Source of the DNA: Sphingomonadaceae bacterium
GTDB lineage: Bacteria > Pseudomonadota > Alphaproteobacteria > Sphingomonadales > Sphingomonadaceae
Length of the DNA: 7,340 bases
Reading direction: 5' to 3'
NCBI GenBank assembly: GCA_014380205.1
Contig: JACMKH010000269.1
Span: 1-7,340, forward strand
Shown: positions 1-6,560 of the stretch, piece by piece
How positions within the stretch are numbered: position 1 is the stretch's first letter
Layout of the letters: each line of letters starts with the position of its first letter
Made by a program: the position numbers and the translations under genes
The notes under the pieces: model-generated
What the model was told of the DNA's origin: nothing
The model's input: the letters and a program-made list of their open reading frames with translations, nothing else
Database searches by the model: none

Positions 1-230
1 ATCCCCGCGCCGAGGCGCTCGCGCTCGCCGAGGAGATCGCCGCGCGCAATCCCGACGCGATCCGCGGCATCAAGCGGCTGCTCAACGCCTCGCGCGACGC
101 GGGCGCCGAAGCGATCCTGCTCGCCGAGGCGGCCGAGCAGCAAGCGGTGATCGGATCGCCCAACCAGATGGAGGCGGTGTCCGCCGGCATGGCCGGGCGC
201 GCGCCGCAATTCGCCGAGGCCGGAGCATGA
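1..230 (+). CDS. Enoyl-CoA hydratase/isomerase (crotonase) family protein, C-terminal part only
   Basis: The 5' end lies outside the window. The frame whose codons begin at position 3 is open to a TGA at 228-230 and gives 75 residues. They include AEEIAARNPDAIRGIKRLL and, later, a run with GSPNQMEAV and AGRAPQF. This matches the usual crotonase C-terminus: a helix with an invariant-type Lys after 'NP.AI', then an acidic helix, a 'S.(D/N)..EA(V/F)' turn, and a final 'R.P.F' segment. The family hydrates, isomerises or otherwise processes acyl-CoA thioesters in the cytoplasm through an oxyanion hole, but the catalytic residues are upstream and cannot be seen. Substrate and exact reaction are therefore open. 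The stop overlaps the next start as ATGA, so the two genes are probably translationally coupled in one operon. Family call is fairly sure; the specific enzyme is unknown. Confidence 0.8.
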   Translation, partial: PRAEALALAEEIAARNPDAIRGIKRLLNASRDAGAEAILLAEAAEQQAVIGSPNQMEAVSAGMAGRAPQFAEAGA

Positions 231-1234
231 AGGCCGCGGTCGTCCGCAACCCGGCCTCGTTCGACTCGATCGAGATCGTCGAGCGCGAGCAACCCGCGCC
301 CGGCCCCGGCGAAATCCTCGTCCGCGTCGCGGCAAGCTCGCTCAACTACCACGATCTCGCCGTGGTCAACGGCATGATCCCGACCGCCGACGAGCGCATT
401 CCGATGTCCGACGGCGCGGGCGAGGTCCTCGCGCTCGGCGAGGGCGCGGAGGGATTCGCGGTCGGCGGCGAGGTCGTCTCGGTGTTCTTCCCTAATTGGT
501 CCGACGGCGAGGGGACCAACGCGCGCCGCGCGGGCGTCCCCGGCGATCATGCCGACGGCTTCGCCGCCGAATATGTCGCCGCGCCTGTGCGCGCCTTCAC
601 ACGAATTCCCGAGGGGTGGTCGCTCGCCGAGGCCGCGACCTTGCCCTGCGCCGCGCTGACCGCGTGGAACGCGCTGTTCACCGCGGCGCGCATCCAGCCG
701 GGGCAGACCGTGCTCGTCCAGGGCACCGGCGGCGTCTCGATCTTCGCGCTCCAGTTCGCCAAGGCGGCCGGCGCGCGCGTGGTCGCGACCTCCTCGTCGG
801 AGGCCAAGCTGGCGAGGCTGCGCGATCTCGGCGCCGATCACGTCATCGATTATCACGCGACCGAGGACTGGGGCGGCGAGGCGGCGCGCTGGGCGGGCGG
901 CGAGGGGGTCGACGCGGTGATCGAGGTCGGCGGGCCGGACAATCTCGCCCAATCGATCCGCGCGTGCCGCACGGGCGGGCGAATCGCGCTGATCGGCGTG
1001 CTCACCGGGATCAGCGGCGAGATGCCCACCGCGCTGTTCATGATGAAGAAGCTCGAGCTCTACGGCATCAGCGTCGGCAGCATCGCCGAGCAGCGCGCCA
1101 TGATCGCCGCGATCGAGGCCAACGGCATCCGCCCAGTGATCGACAGTCATTTCCCGCTCGATCGCCTCGCCGACGCCTTCCGCCACCAGGAGGCGGGGCG
1201 GCACTTCGGCAAAATCGTGGTGGATATCGCCTAA
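227..1234 (+). CDS. Zinc-free medium-chain dehydrogenase/reductase (quinone oxidoreductase-like, NAD(P)-dependent)
   Basis: A complete 335-residue protein, the usual length for the family. The N-terminal GroES-like domain spans about residues 27-115 and includes SSLNYHDLAVVNGMIP. The Rossmann cofactor domain starts with VQGTGGVSIFALQFAKAAGA (about 164-183), continues to VVATSSS, and is followed by LGADHVIDY, typical of NAD(P)H-using members. Classic zinc alcohol dehydrogenases have a Cys where this has Tyr41 and a GHE motif near residue 60; here that region reads PMSDGAGEV. The catalytic zinc site is therefore absent, and a zinc-free reductase of quinones, enones or other activated carbonyls is likelier than an alcohol dehydrogenase. 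The ATG at 227 overlaps the preceding stop and has GAGG at 216-219 seven bases upstream. Coupling to a crotonase gene suggests acyl or carbonyl catabolism. Substrate cannot be told from sequence. Confidence 0.9.
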   Translation: MKAAVVRNPASFDSIEIVEREQPAPGPGEILVRVAASSLNYHDLAVVNGMIPTADERIPMSDGAGEVLALGEGAEGFAVGGEVVSVFFPNWSDGEGTNARRAGVPGDHADGFAAEYVAAPVRAFTRIPEGWSLAEAATLPCAALTAWNALFTAARIQPGQTVLVQGTGGVSIFALQFAKAAGARVVATSSSEAKLARLRDLGADHVIDYHATEDWGGEAARWAGGEGVDAVIEVGGPDNLAQSIRACRTGGRIALIGVLTGISGEMPTALFMMKKLELYGISVGSIAEQRAMIAAIEANGIRPVIDSHFPLDRLADAFRHQEAGRHFGKIVVDIA

Positions 1235-1235
1235 G

Positions 1236-2531
1236 TTGCAGCAATCGGCGCCCGATATCGAGCCCATCGACGCGGCCGAGAATTTGCTTGTCATCGGCCA
1301 TGCGCAGCTCGGGCGTCTCGACCGGAGCGCCTACGCCGCCCTGCAGCGCGGGGGCGATCCGGGCGAGGAAGTTGCTTCACTGATCATGATGGTGCGTGCG
1401 TTGCGCACGGATATCGGGGTCCGCTATCCGCGATTCCTAAATGCCGCCGGCCATATCGCGCTCCAATGCCTGACGAGCGCGGCGCTGTTTGAGGATACCG
1501 TAAACCCGGTCTTTTTGGTCAATCGCGCGAAGGCTTTGCATTTTCTCGGATTGACGAAATTGGCGCTCGAGGAAGTCGAGCGATCCGATCTTGCGCATGC
1601 TGAGAGGCGGATCGCTGATCAGCTGTTCGAGATGTATTGCGACATGTTCGCGTACAAGCGCGCCGACGAGCTGGTGACGGCCGCGACAGCTCGGCGAAGC
1701 TCGTTCGCTATCTCGATGGAGCAACGGCTCGGGGAGCACCGTGCGCGGTTCAAGGCGGCCAAACGATCGTTGGTTGCGGGCAGCCCGCAAGCGGCTGTCC
1801 ATGTCATCAATCTCCCGCGCGACCGGTATCGCAAAATCGCGATGGAAAACCGCCTGGCCTTTCTCGCAACACCGCATCGATTCGTGAATGCGGTTTCGAG
1901 CGACGACGTGCCTGCGGAACTGGAGCATCTGATCGCAAGCCATGCCGCGCGGCCTCTCGACGGGTCGTTCGGCAATCAGCTGAGCCAGTATCGCATCTGG
2001 AAGTCGATCGCGGCAGGCGAGCTTCCATTCGGCATCGTGCTTGAGGACGATGCCTTTGTGACCGTGCCCGGTCTGGACAGGATCGACTTCGCGGCGTTGA
2101 TGGGCGATCTGGACATTGCCTTCTTCAACGATCGACTTTCGCGCTGGCGGGGCGAGGTCGCGCGGCCCGAACTCGCTTGCAGGCCGCTGCCAGACGTTCT
2201 CGCCGAGCTGGCGATCAGCCATCCCATGCTTCGCGCGTTCGGGTCGGACGGCTATGTGTTGTCGGCGGCGGGCGCCGCGAAGCTGGTCGCCATCGCCGAG
2301 CGCGAGGGCTTTCACTCGATCGGCACCGATTGGTATCTTCTCTCGCATTCGGTATCGGCGGCCGGGCAGGAGCGGCTGGCCGAACCGTCAGTATTGCGCG
2401 ACCGCTTGCGCGTGGCCGAGCGAAAAAAGACCGAGGATGGTCCCGTCCTTCGGGGAGGCGTGATATCGCCGCCACTGGCGGAGCATCGGCCGTTGGGTGT
2501 ATGGCGCAGCACCCGCGTGACCGGCGGATAA
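1236..2531 (+). CDS. Glycosyltransferase family 25 (LPS/LOS-type) with helical N-terminal extension
   Basis: The predicted protein has 431 residues. The C-terminal part (about 186-390) carries GT25 signatures in order: VHVINLPRDRYRK at 188-200, QLSQYRIWKSIA at 248-259, GIVLEDDAFV at 266-275 (the LEDDA acidic motif expected to bind metal and sugar nucleotide), SDGYVLSAAGAAKLV at 337-351, and GTDWYLL. GT25 enzymes typically transfer galactose or a related sugar to lipo-oligosaccharide or other glycans at the inner face of the membrane. No signal peptide or membrane segment is seen. Residues 1-185 are mostly helical, Ala/Leu-rich and TPR-like, not part of the usual 250-residue GT25 core, and may bind acceptor or partner. 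The chosen start is TTG, one base after the previous stop, with a GGTGG run about 11 bases upstream; TTG at 1284 or ATG at 1386 are alternatives. Base composition is lower than the flanks: about 45% G+C at 1501-1560 by hand count. Confidence 0.82.
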   Translation: MQQSAPDIEPIDAAENLLVIGHAQLGRLDRSAYAALQRGGDPGEEVASLIMMVRALRTDIGVRYPRFLNAAGHIALQCLTSAALFEDTVNPVFLVNRAKALHFLGLTKLALEEVERSDLAHAERRIADQLFEMYCDMFAYKRADELVTAATARRSSFAISMEQRLGEHRARFKAAKRSLVAGSPQAAVHVINLPRDRYRKIAMENRLAFLATPHRFVNAVSSDDVPAELEHLIASHAARPLDGSFGNQLSQYRIWKSIAAGELPFGIVLEDDAFVTVPGLDRIDFAALMGDLDIAFFNDRLSRWRGEVARPELACRPLPDVLAELAISHPMLRAFGSDGYVLSAAGAAKLVAIAEREGFHSIGTDWYLLSHSVSAAGQERLAEPSVLRDRLRVAERKKTEDGPVLRGGVISPPLAEHRPLGVWRSTRVTGG

Positions 2532-2550
2532 CCGAAGGACGCACCGTAGC

Positions 2551-3858
2551 TTGCAGGACGCTGGGAAAAAGGAAGCGGACGCTCCCTTGGGGTCGTCTTG
2601 CGATGATGTGCTCGCGGAACGCTATCTGCGGGAAAGAGCCGGCTATCAGCCGTGGCGCTCGCGATCCGATGGCGATGTGGAGCAGGAGGCGGTGCGTGAG
2701 GTGCTGCGTCGCCATGCCGGCGCCGCCTCGATCGGGCGAAACGCCTTTATCTCGCCCGACGCCAAAATCCACACCGATCGCTTCTCGATCGGCGCGAACA
2801 GCTGGGTCGCCTCGGGCGCGATCGTACGCGGCAATGTCAGCATCGGCAACAACAGCACGATCAACCCCTATGCGCACATCGCCGGGCGCGTCGACATCGG
2901 CCACGGCGTCCGCATCGCTGGGCAGGCCGCGATCTACGGCTTCAATCACGGCTTCGAGCGGACCGACATCCCGATCCATCAGCAGAAGCAAACCTCGAAG
3001 GGCGTGACGATCGGCGACGGCAGCTGGGTGGGGGCGAACGCGGTCATCCTCGACGGAGTCTCGCTGGGGCGCGACTGCGTGGTCGGCGCGGGCGCGGTGG
3101 TCACCAGGGGTTTCGAGGATTTCTCGATCATCGCCGGAAATCCTGCCAGGCTGATCGGCACGCGCGGCGAACCCGGCGCGCCGGATGCGCAGGCCAGGCG
3201 CGAGCGGCCCGCCCACCTCGCGGTGCGGGCGCTGCTCTATGCCGACGATCCCTATGACGAACTGCCGTTCAGCTATCCCGCCGATCTGCAGGGATGGGAT
3301 TCGAAGCATCCGGTGTTCGCCGACCTTGTCGGTGAGCTGCGGCCGGGGCTGATCGTCGAGGTAGGCACGTGGAAGGGCGCTTCGGCGGTGCATATGGCCG
3401 GCGTCTGCCGCAAGCTGGGGCTCGCGACCGAAATCGTCTGCATCGACACCTGGCTCGGCAACTGGCAGCATTGGAGCCGAGAGAGCGGCGTCGGAAGCAA
3501 GCTCGATCTCAGGATCGTCAACGGTTTCCCCCGCCTTTACTACCAGTTCATGGCCAACGTGCTCCATTTCGGCTTTCGCGACAGCATCACGCCACTGCCG
3601 CTCACCGGCGTCGCGGGCGCGAAGCTATTCAAGCATCTCGAGATCAGGCCCGATCTTATCTACATCGATGGCGATCACGAATATGAATCGGTGTTGTTCG
3701 ATCTCCGGCTGTGGCTCGAGCAGCTCAGGCCCGGGGGTGCGATCATCGGCGACGATTACAACTGGCCGGGAGTGCGCCGCGCGGTGGAGGAAATCCTGAA
3801 CGACAGCGCGCTCCAGTTCGATCTTCACGATCGCAAGTTCGTGCTGCGGCGTAAATAG
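2551..3858 (+). CDS. Bifunctional fusion: left-handed beta-helix (hexapeptide) acyltransferase + class I SAM methyltransferase
   Basis: The predicted protein has 435 residues and two domains in one open frame. Residues about 60-204 are hexapeptide repeats ([ILV]-G-x-x-x-x rhythm, e.g. IGANSWVASGAIVRGNVSIG). They contain a loop with FNHGFE, where His133 sits where the catalytic His of acetyltransferases is expected, and end with the family hallmark AGNPARLIG. Residues about 222-433 form a Methyltransf_24/CmcI-like domain: LIVEVGTWKGASAVHMA (motif I, SAM site, 267-283), VCIDTW (296-301), DLIYIDGDHEYESVLFDL (368-385) and GGAIIGDDYNWPG (395-407). The DGDH and DD residues could bind a metal. A proline/arginine-rich linker (about 205-222) joins them. 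The likely role is O- or N-acylation plus O-methylation of a sugar or glycan, inferred from the glycosyltransferase 19 bases upstream. Start is TTG at 2551 with AAGGA at 2535-2539; the frame is closed by a stop at 2518-2520, and GTG at 2608 is the alternative. Domain calls are firm; substrate is unknown. Confidence 0.85.
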   Translation: MQDAGKKEADAPLGSSCDDVLAERYLRERAGYQPWRSRSDGDVEQEAVREVLRRHAGAASIGRNAFISPDAKIHTDRFSIGANSWVASGAIVRGNVSIGNNSTINPYAHIAGRVDIGHGVRIAGQAAIYGFNHGFERTDIPIHQQKQTSKGVTIGDGSWVGANAVILDGVSLGRDCVVGAGAVVTRGFEDFSIIAGNPARLIGTRGEPGAPDAQARRERPAHLAVRALLYADDPYDELPFSYPADLQGWDSKHPVFADLVGELRPGLIVEVGTWKGASAVHMAGVCRKLGLATEIVCIDTWLGNWQHWSRESGVGSKLDLRIVNGFPRLYYQFMANVLHFGFRDSITPLPLTGVAGAKLFKHLEIRPDLIYIDGDHEYESVLFDLRLWLEQLRPGGAIIGDDYNWPGVRRAVEEILNDSALQFDLHDRKFVLRRK

Positions 3859-3911
3859 GCGCATCCACCCGGTTCGCCGGGCCTCGACCCCCTCTCCAAC
3901 GCGATCCGAAG

Positions 3912-4880
3912 ATGGCGAACAAGCAGCTCATCCTTCACATCGGCCGCCCCAAAACGGGGACGAGCTCGATCCAGCATTTCCTGGCCCGCAACGCCGACGC
4001 GCTCGGCGCCGAGGGCGCGATTTATCCGCGCGCCGGACGCGCGCTACCCGGTGAGCGCGGCCTGCCGGTCGCGCATCACAGTCTCGCCGCGGCATGCGCG
4101 GGGAAGCTCGACGACAAAGCGGCCTTCGCCGAGATGAAGCGAGTGTTCACGACCGAGATCGCCGGTCACGACACGGTCGTCATCTCGAGCGAATCCTTCA
4201 GCAATCTCGTGCGCCTCGATCTATTGCGCGAGTTTTTCGACGATTTCGCGCGGTTCGATCGACGCGTCATCGTCTATCTGCGCGAGTATCTCAGCTCAGC
4301 GATCTCCTCCTTCCAGCAGGCGGCGCAGCGCGGCCGCGAGTTTCGGACCTTTAGCCAGTTCCTGGCGCGCGAAAGCCGGATCGCCGATTTCATCGCGCGC
4401 TGGTCCGCGATCGGCCCGATCGACTTTCGCCCGTTCGAGCGCGAGCGGCTCGACTCGCACGACGTCGTCATGGATTTCCTGAAGTGCGCGGGGCTCGGCC
4501 TGCGTCCCACCGACTATGCGGACGCAAATCCGTCGATCGGCGGCAATCTGCTCTATGCGAAGCTCGTCGCGACGCATCTCGGCCTGCCCCTGCTCGACTA
4601 TATGGGGCTGATGGCGGTCGCGCGTAGCGCCCCCCGGTATCGCGGCGGATTCTTCATTGACGCCCAACGGGCCGCGACGATCAGGGGACAAAGCGGTTAC
4701 AACGACATCGTCATGAGGGTCGTCGGGCCGCTGGGGCTCAAGAGCTATGATGCCTGCCCCGTGCTGCCGCGATCGGAGACGCTGGTCGAAGATCTGACGC
4801 GATTTCGTGAGTTCGGTGACATCGCGGAAGCGGAGCAGGCCATCAGGGGGTTCTCCGGCGACACGAGCGGTTGGTTCTGA
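3912..4880 (+). CDS. Sulfotransferase-like (PAPS-binding P-loop) protein
   Basis: A complete 322-residue protein. The N-terminus ILHIGRPKTGTSSIQHFL (7-24) is a close match to the 5'-phosphosulfate-binding loop of PAPS-dependent sulfotransferases, placed after the first beta strand as in that fold. VVISSESFS (89-97) fits the strand and loop that carries the 'E.' segment of bacterial members. VIVYLREYLSSAISSFQQ (119-136) supplies an Arg and downstream Ser in the place of the 3'-phosphate-binding Arg/Ser pair. Residues 140-322 are helical and not diagnostic. No signal peptide or membrane segment is seen, so it is probably cytoplasmic. If active, it would move sulfate from PAPS to a hydroxyl of a glycan or lipid; the neighbouring glycosyl- and methyltransferases make a glycan likely. 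ATG at 3912 lacks a good Shine-Dalgarno (only GAAG, at 3908-3911 directly before the ATG). It lies 53 bases after the fusion gene. Activity is not proven by sequence. Confidence 0.75.
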   Translation: MANKQLILHIGRPKTGTSSIQHFLARNADALGAEGAIYPRAGRALPGERGLPVAHHSLAAACAGKLDDKAAFAEMKRVFTTEIAGHDTVVISSESFSNLVRLDLLREFFDDFARFDRRVIVYLREYLSSAISSFQQAAQRGREFRTFSQFLARESRIADFIARWSAIGPIDFRPFERERLDSHDVVMDFLKCAGLGLRPTDYADANPSIGGNLLYAKLVATHLGLPLLDYMGLMAVARSAPRYRGGFFIDAQRAATIRGQSGYNDIVMRVVGPLGLKSYDACPVLPRSETLVEDLTRFREFGDIAEAEQAIRGFSGDTSGWF

Positions 4881-4912
4881 TCAGGATCATCGCCGCATCG
4901 AACTCTTACGAA

Positions 4913-5629
4913 CTAATCGCGCGGGAGCTCGATGAGGCCCACTCTCGGGCCGATCACGGCGCTGGCGGCATAGGAGGGGTCCTCGCTGATCGCGCGCCAG
5001 CATTCGATCATGTCGGGCGAAAAGTTCACGCCCACGATGAGGACCAGCGCGCCGGGGGCGAGAAATCGCCTGAGGATGTCGAGTTGCGCATGAACGACGT
5101 CGCTCGTGTGGAAGCCGTCAACCACGCCGATATCGGCGCCGACGCCCGCGAGCGTCGCGTCGGCATGCTCCTCGAACGTCCCGTTGACGAGCGTGAAACG
5201 GTCGGAAATCGCCCGTAGATTATCGCGCGCGAGGTCCGCCCAGATGGTGTTCGCCTCGAACGTGAAGAGCCAGCCCTCCTCCTCCGCCAGTCCGGAAAGC
5301 CAGTACATCCCGGATATGCCGAACGCGGCGCCGATCTCGATGACCGCGTTCGAATGTCGCGCCGCTGCGAGCCAGGCGAACATCAGGCACATGCTCGTGC
5401 TGGAGCGGACCTGATCCGACGACCTGTAGTCCCGTTTCGACTTGCGATAGTTGGGGAGGTCTTTGTAGCCTTCCCAGATTGGGTGCTGCCCCGTTAGGCC
5501 AGTGATCTCCGCGCGTCGCTCGATCGCCGCGATCGCCTCGACGATCTCGGGGAAATCGGTGGGTGTGGTCCAAACCGACCGATCGGCGAGCCATCCGTCT
5601 GTTCCCCGGATCACCTCTACTTCAAGCAC
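4913..5629 (-). CDS. Class I SAM-dependent methyltransferase (Methyltransf_24-like)
   Basis: The minus-strand gene encodes 238 residues from GTG at 5629 to TAG at 4915-4913. Motif I is AVIEIGAAFGISGMYWLSG (95-113), the glycine-rich SAM loop. LFTFEAN (121-127) gives the acidic residue for the SAM ribose. DIGVVDGFHTSDVVHAQLDI (166-185) is the 'DG.H' strand and helix typical of the Methyltransf_24 group, and PGALVLIVGVNF follows. The acidic pair seen at this last strand in the fusion protein next door (GDDYN) is replaced by GVNFS, so metal use may differ. GTG at 5629 has GGAG eight bases upstream. The frame stays open far upstream, but that extension is Arg/His-rich and antisense to the regulator gene, so it is not used. 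GTG at 5614 and TTG at 5698 are alternatives. It converges on the sulfotransferase-like gene with a 32-base gap. Likely a small-molecule or sugar methyltransferase; substrate unknown. Confidence 0.8.
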   Translation of the reverse strand: MLEVEVIRGTDGWLADRSVWTTPTDFPEIVEAIAAIERRAEITGLTGQHPIWEGYKDLPNYRKSKRDYRSSDQVRSSTSMCLMFAWLAAARHSNAVIEIGAAFGISGMYWLSGLAEEEGWLFTFEANTIWADLARDNLRAISDRFTLVNGTFEEHADATLAGVGADIGVVDGFHTSDVVHAQLDILRRFLAPGALVLIVGVNFSPDMIECWRAISEDPSYAASAVIGPRVGLIELPRD

Positions 5630-5785
5630 GCCGTCCGCTCCATCCGCCGCAAGCCTGCGCGGCGCGCACGCCTTTCGGGGGATCGTCCGCGCCGTCAACC
5701 CCGCGCGCGAACATCGCCTCTTCCGCGCTCGCACGGCGCGGGATAGTGTGGCGCGGCACGCCGCCGCGAGGGAGAGGTCACGCCC
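5630..5785. promoter_or_regulatory. Divergent intergenic region (methyltransferase / Crp-Fnr regulator)
   Basis: This 156-base spacer separates two divergently transcribed genes, so it must hold or border both of their promoters. On the minus strand a TTGACG (5698-5693) is a good -35 match, but nothing 16-18 bases on resembles a -10 box. On the plus strand GATAGT (5742-5747) could be a -10 for the regulator, without a convincing -35. No clear TGTGA-N6-TCACA or TTGAT-N4-ATCAA operator was seen. Promoter placement is therefore only tentative. Confidence 0.3.
5768..5777 (+). promoter_or_regulatory. Ribosome binding site of the Crp/Fnr-family gene
   Basis: GAGGGAGAGG lies eight bases before the ATG at 5786 and contains both GGAG and GAGG, the best Shine-Dalgarno sequence in the window. 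It favours ATG 5786 over the in-frame ATG two codons later. Confidence 0.7.
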
Positions 5786-6478
5786 ATGCCGATGTCCGCC
5801 GATCAGCTGCTCGCGCTGCTTCCCGATCATTCGCTGCTCGCCGCGTGCGAGGCGCACGAGCTCGACGATCTGCTCGGGCGCGCGCGGGTCGACGCGGTCA
5901 AGAAGCGCGAGGTGCTGATGCACCAGGGCGATCCGGGGACGACGGTGATCATCCTCGTGACCGGAACCGCGCGGGTCAACATGGTCTCGGCCAACGGGCG
6001 CGAGATCGTGCTCGACTATGTCGGGCCGGGCACCGTGCTCGGCGAGATCGCGGTGCTCGACGGCGGCGAGCGCACCGCGACGGTGACGATGATGGAGGAG
6101 GGCAGCGTGCTGCGGCTGACGCGCGGCGCGTGCGAGGATTTCATCGCGCGCCACCCGGCGGTCGCGCTCAAGATGCTCAGCGAGATGGCGCGCCGGCTGC
6201 GCGTGATGAACGAGACCGTCGAGAGCGACCGCGCCTTCTCCTCGGGCCCGCGGCTGGCGCGCTATCTCCAGCGTCTGTTCGACGAGGAAGTCTCGCAGCA
6301 GCGGCTGCGCATCGACCTCAGCCAAACCGAGCTCGGCAATTTCGTCGGAATCAGTCGCGAGAACATCAACCGCCAGCTTTCCGCCTGGGCCGATTCGGGG
6401 TTGATCGAGCTCGACCACGGCAAGATCCGCATCGTCGACAGCGAGGCGCTCTGGGAAATCGCGGCGATGGGGGAATAG
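5786..6478 (+). CDS. Crp/Fnr-family transcriptional regulator
   Basis: A complete 230-residue protein of normal family length. Residues about 13-125 form the cyclic-nucleotide-binding-like beta roll. The segment VLGEIAVLDGGERTATV (84-100) resembles the phosphate-binding cassette of CRP, with Gly86-Glu87 and Arg96-Thr97 in the places that hold cAMP phosphate and ribose in E. coli CRP, so a cyclic nucleotide ligand is possible. A long dimer helix follows (about 124-145). The C-terminal winged helix-turn-helix is DLSQTELGNFVGISRENINR (177-196) and QLSAWADSGLIEL, with SRENINRQL as recognition helix. Only two cysteines are present (21 and 116), so an oxygen-sensing 4Fe-4S site of the FNR type is not expected. 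It is divergent from the methyltransferase gene and could regulate it, but no operator is visible to support this. A hairpin follows the stop by 19 bases. It acts in the cytoplasm on DNA as a dimer. Confidence 0.93.
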   Translation: MPMSADQLLALLPDHSLLAACEAHELDDLLGRARVDAVKKREVLMHQGDPGTTVIILVTGTARVNMVSANGREIVLDYVGPGTVLGEIAVLDGGERTATVTMMEEGSVLRLTRGACEDFIARHPAVALKMLSEMARRLRVMNETVESDRAFSSGPRLARYLQRLFDEEVSQQRLRIDLSQTELGNFVGISRENINRQLSAWADSGLIELDHGKIRIVDSEALWEIAAMGE

Positions 6479-6497
6479 TCGAGGGACCAAACGACAA

Positions 6498-6523
6498 GCG
6501 CCCGGACCTTTCGGTCCGGGCGC
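6498..6523. terminator. Perfect 11-bp GC-rich hairpin, probable terminator of the Crp/Fnr gene
   Basis: GCGCCCGGACC (6498-6508) and GGTCCGGGCGC (6513-6523) are exact reverse complements around a TTTC loop, 19 bases after the regulator stop. On the plus strand no T run follows (the next bases are CCGCGTGACG), so it is not a canonical intrinsic terminator. On the minus strand the hairpin is followed by TTGTCGTTTGG, somewhat T-rich. The position argues for transcript termination or 3'-end protection. Confidence 0.6.
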
Positions 6524-6534
6524 CCGCGTGACGA

Positions 6535-6546
6535 TTGACTCGTCAA
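6535..6546. promoter_or_regulatory. Inverted repeat TTGAC-TC-GTCAA (possible -35 element or operator)
   Basis: TTGACTCGTCAA is a 5-bp inverted repeat with a 2-base centre, 11 bases after the terminator hairpin and just before the structured RNA candidate. TTGACT is a strong -35 match, but no TATAAT-like box lies 16-18 bases on; the AT-rich TTAAGT at 6553-6558 is only 12 bases away. The two-base centre does not fit the N4 spacing of FNR-type operators. A role is possible but unproven. Confidence 0.25.
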
Positions 6547-6560
6547 GCCCCCTTAAGTCG

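Noticed and set aside
1437..2348. Minus-strand open frame of 303 codons
   Set aside because: It is antisense to the GT25 gene, has no family motifs, and is rich in Arg and His, typical of a shadow frame.
2215..3567. Long open frame on the minus strand (450 codons)
   Set aside because: It lies antisense to the GT25 and fusion genes, whose domain motifs are clear. Its translation is Arg/Asp/Ala-rich with no recognisable motif, as expected for a mirror frame in GC-rich DNA.
3868..3881. CCCGG-TTCG-CCGGG hairpin between the fusion and sulfotransferase-like genes
   Set aside because: It has only five pairs and no T run, so it is too weak to call a terminator; such short hairpins are common at this GC content.
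4881..4912. Possible bidirectional terminator between the convergent genes
   Set aside because: The 32 bases contain no inverted repeat or T run.
5693..5698. Minus-strand TTGACG as promoter of the methyltransferase
   Set aside because: There is no acceptable -10 sequence 16-18 bases downstream, so it is mentioned only as a weak candidate in the divergent region.
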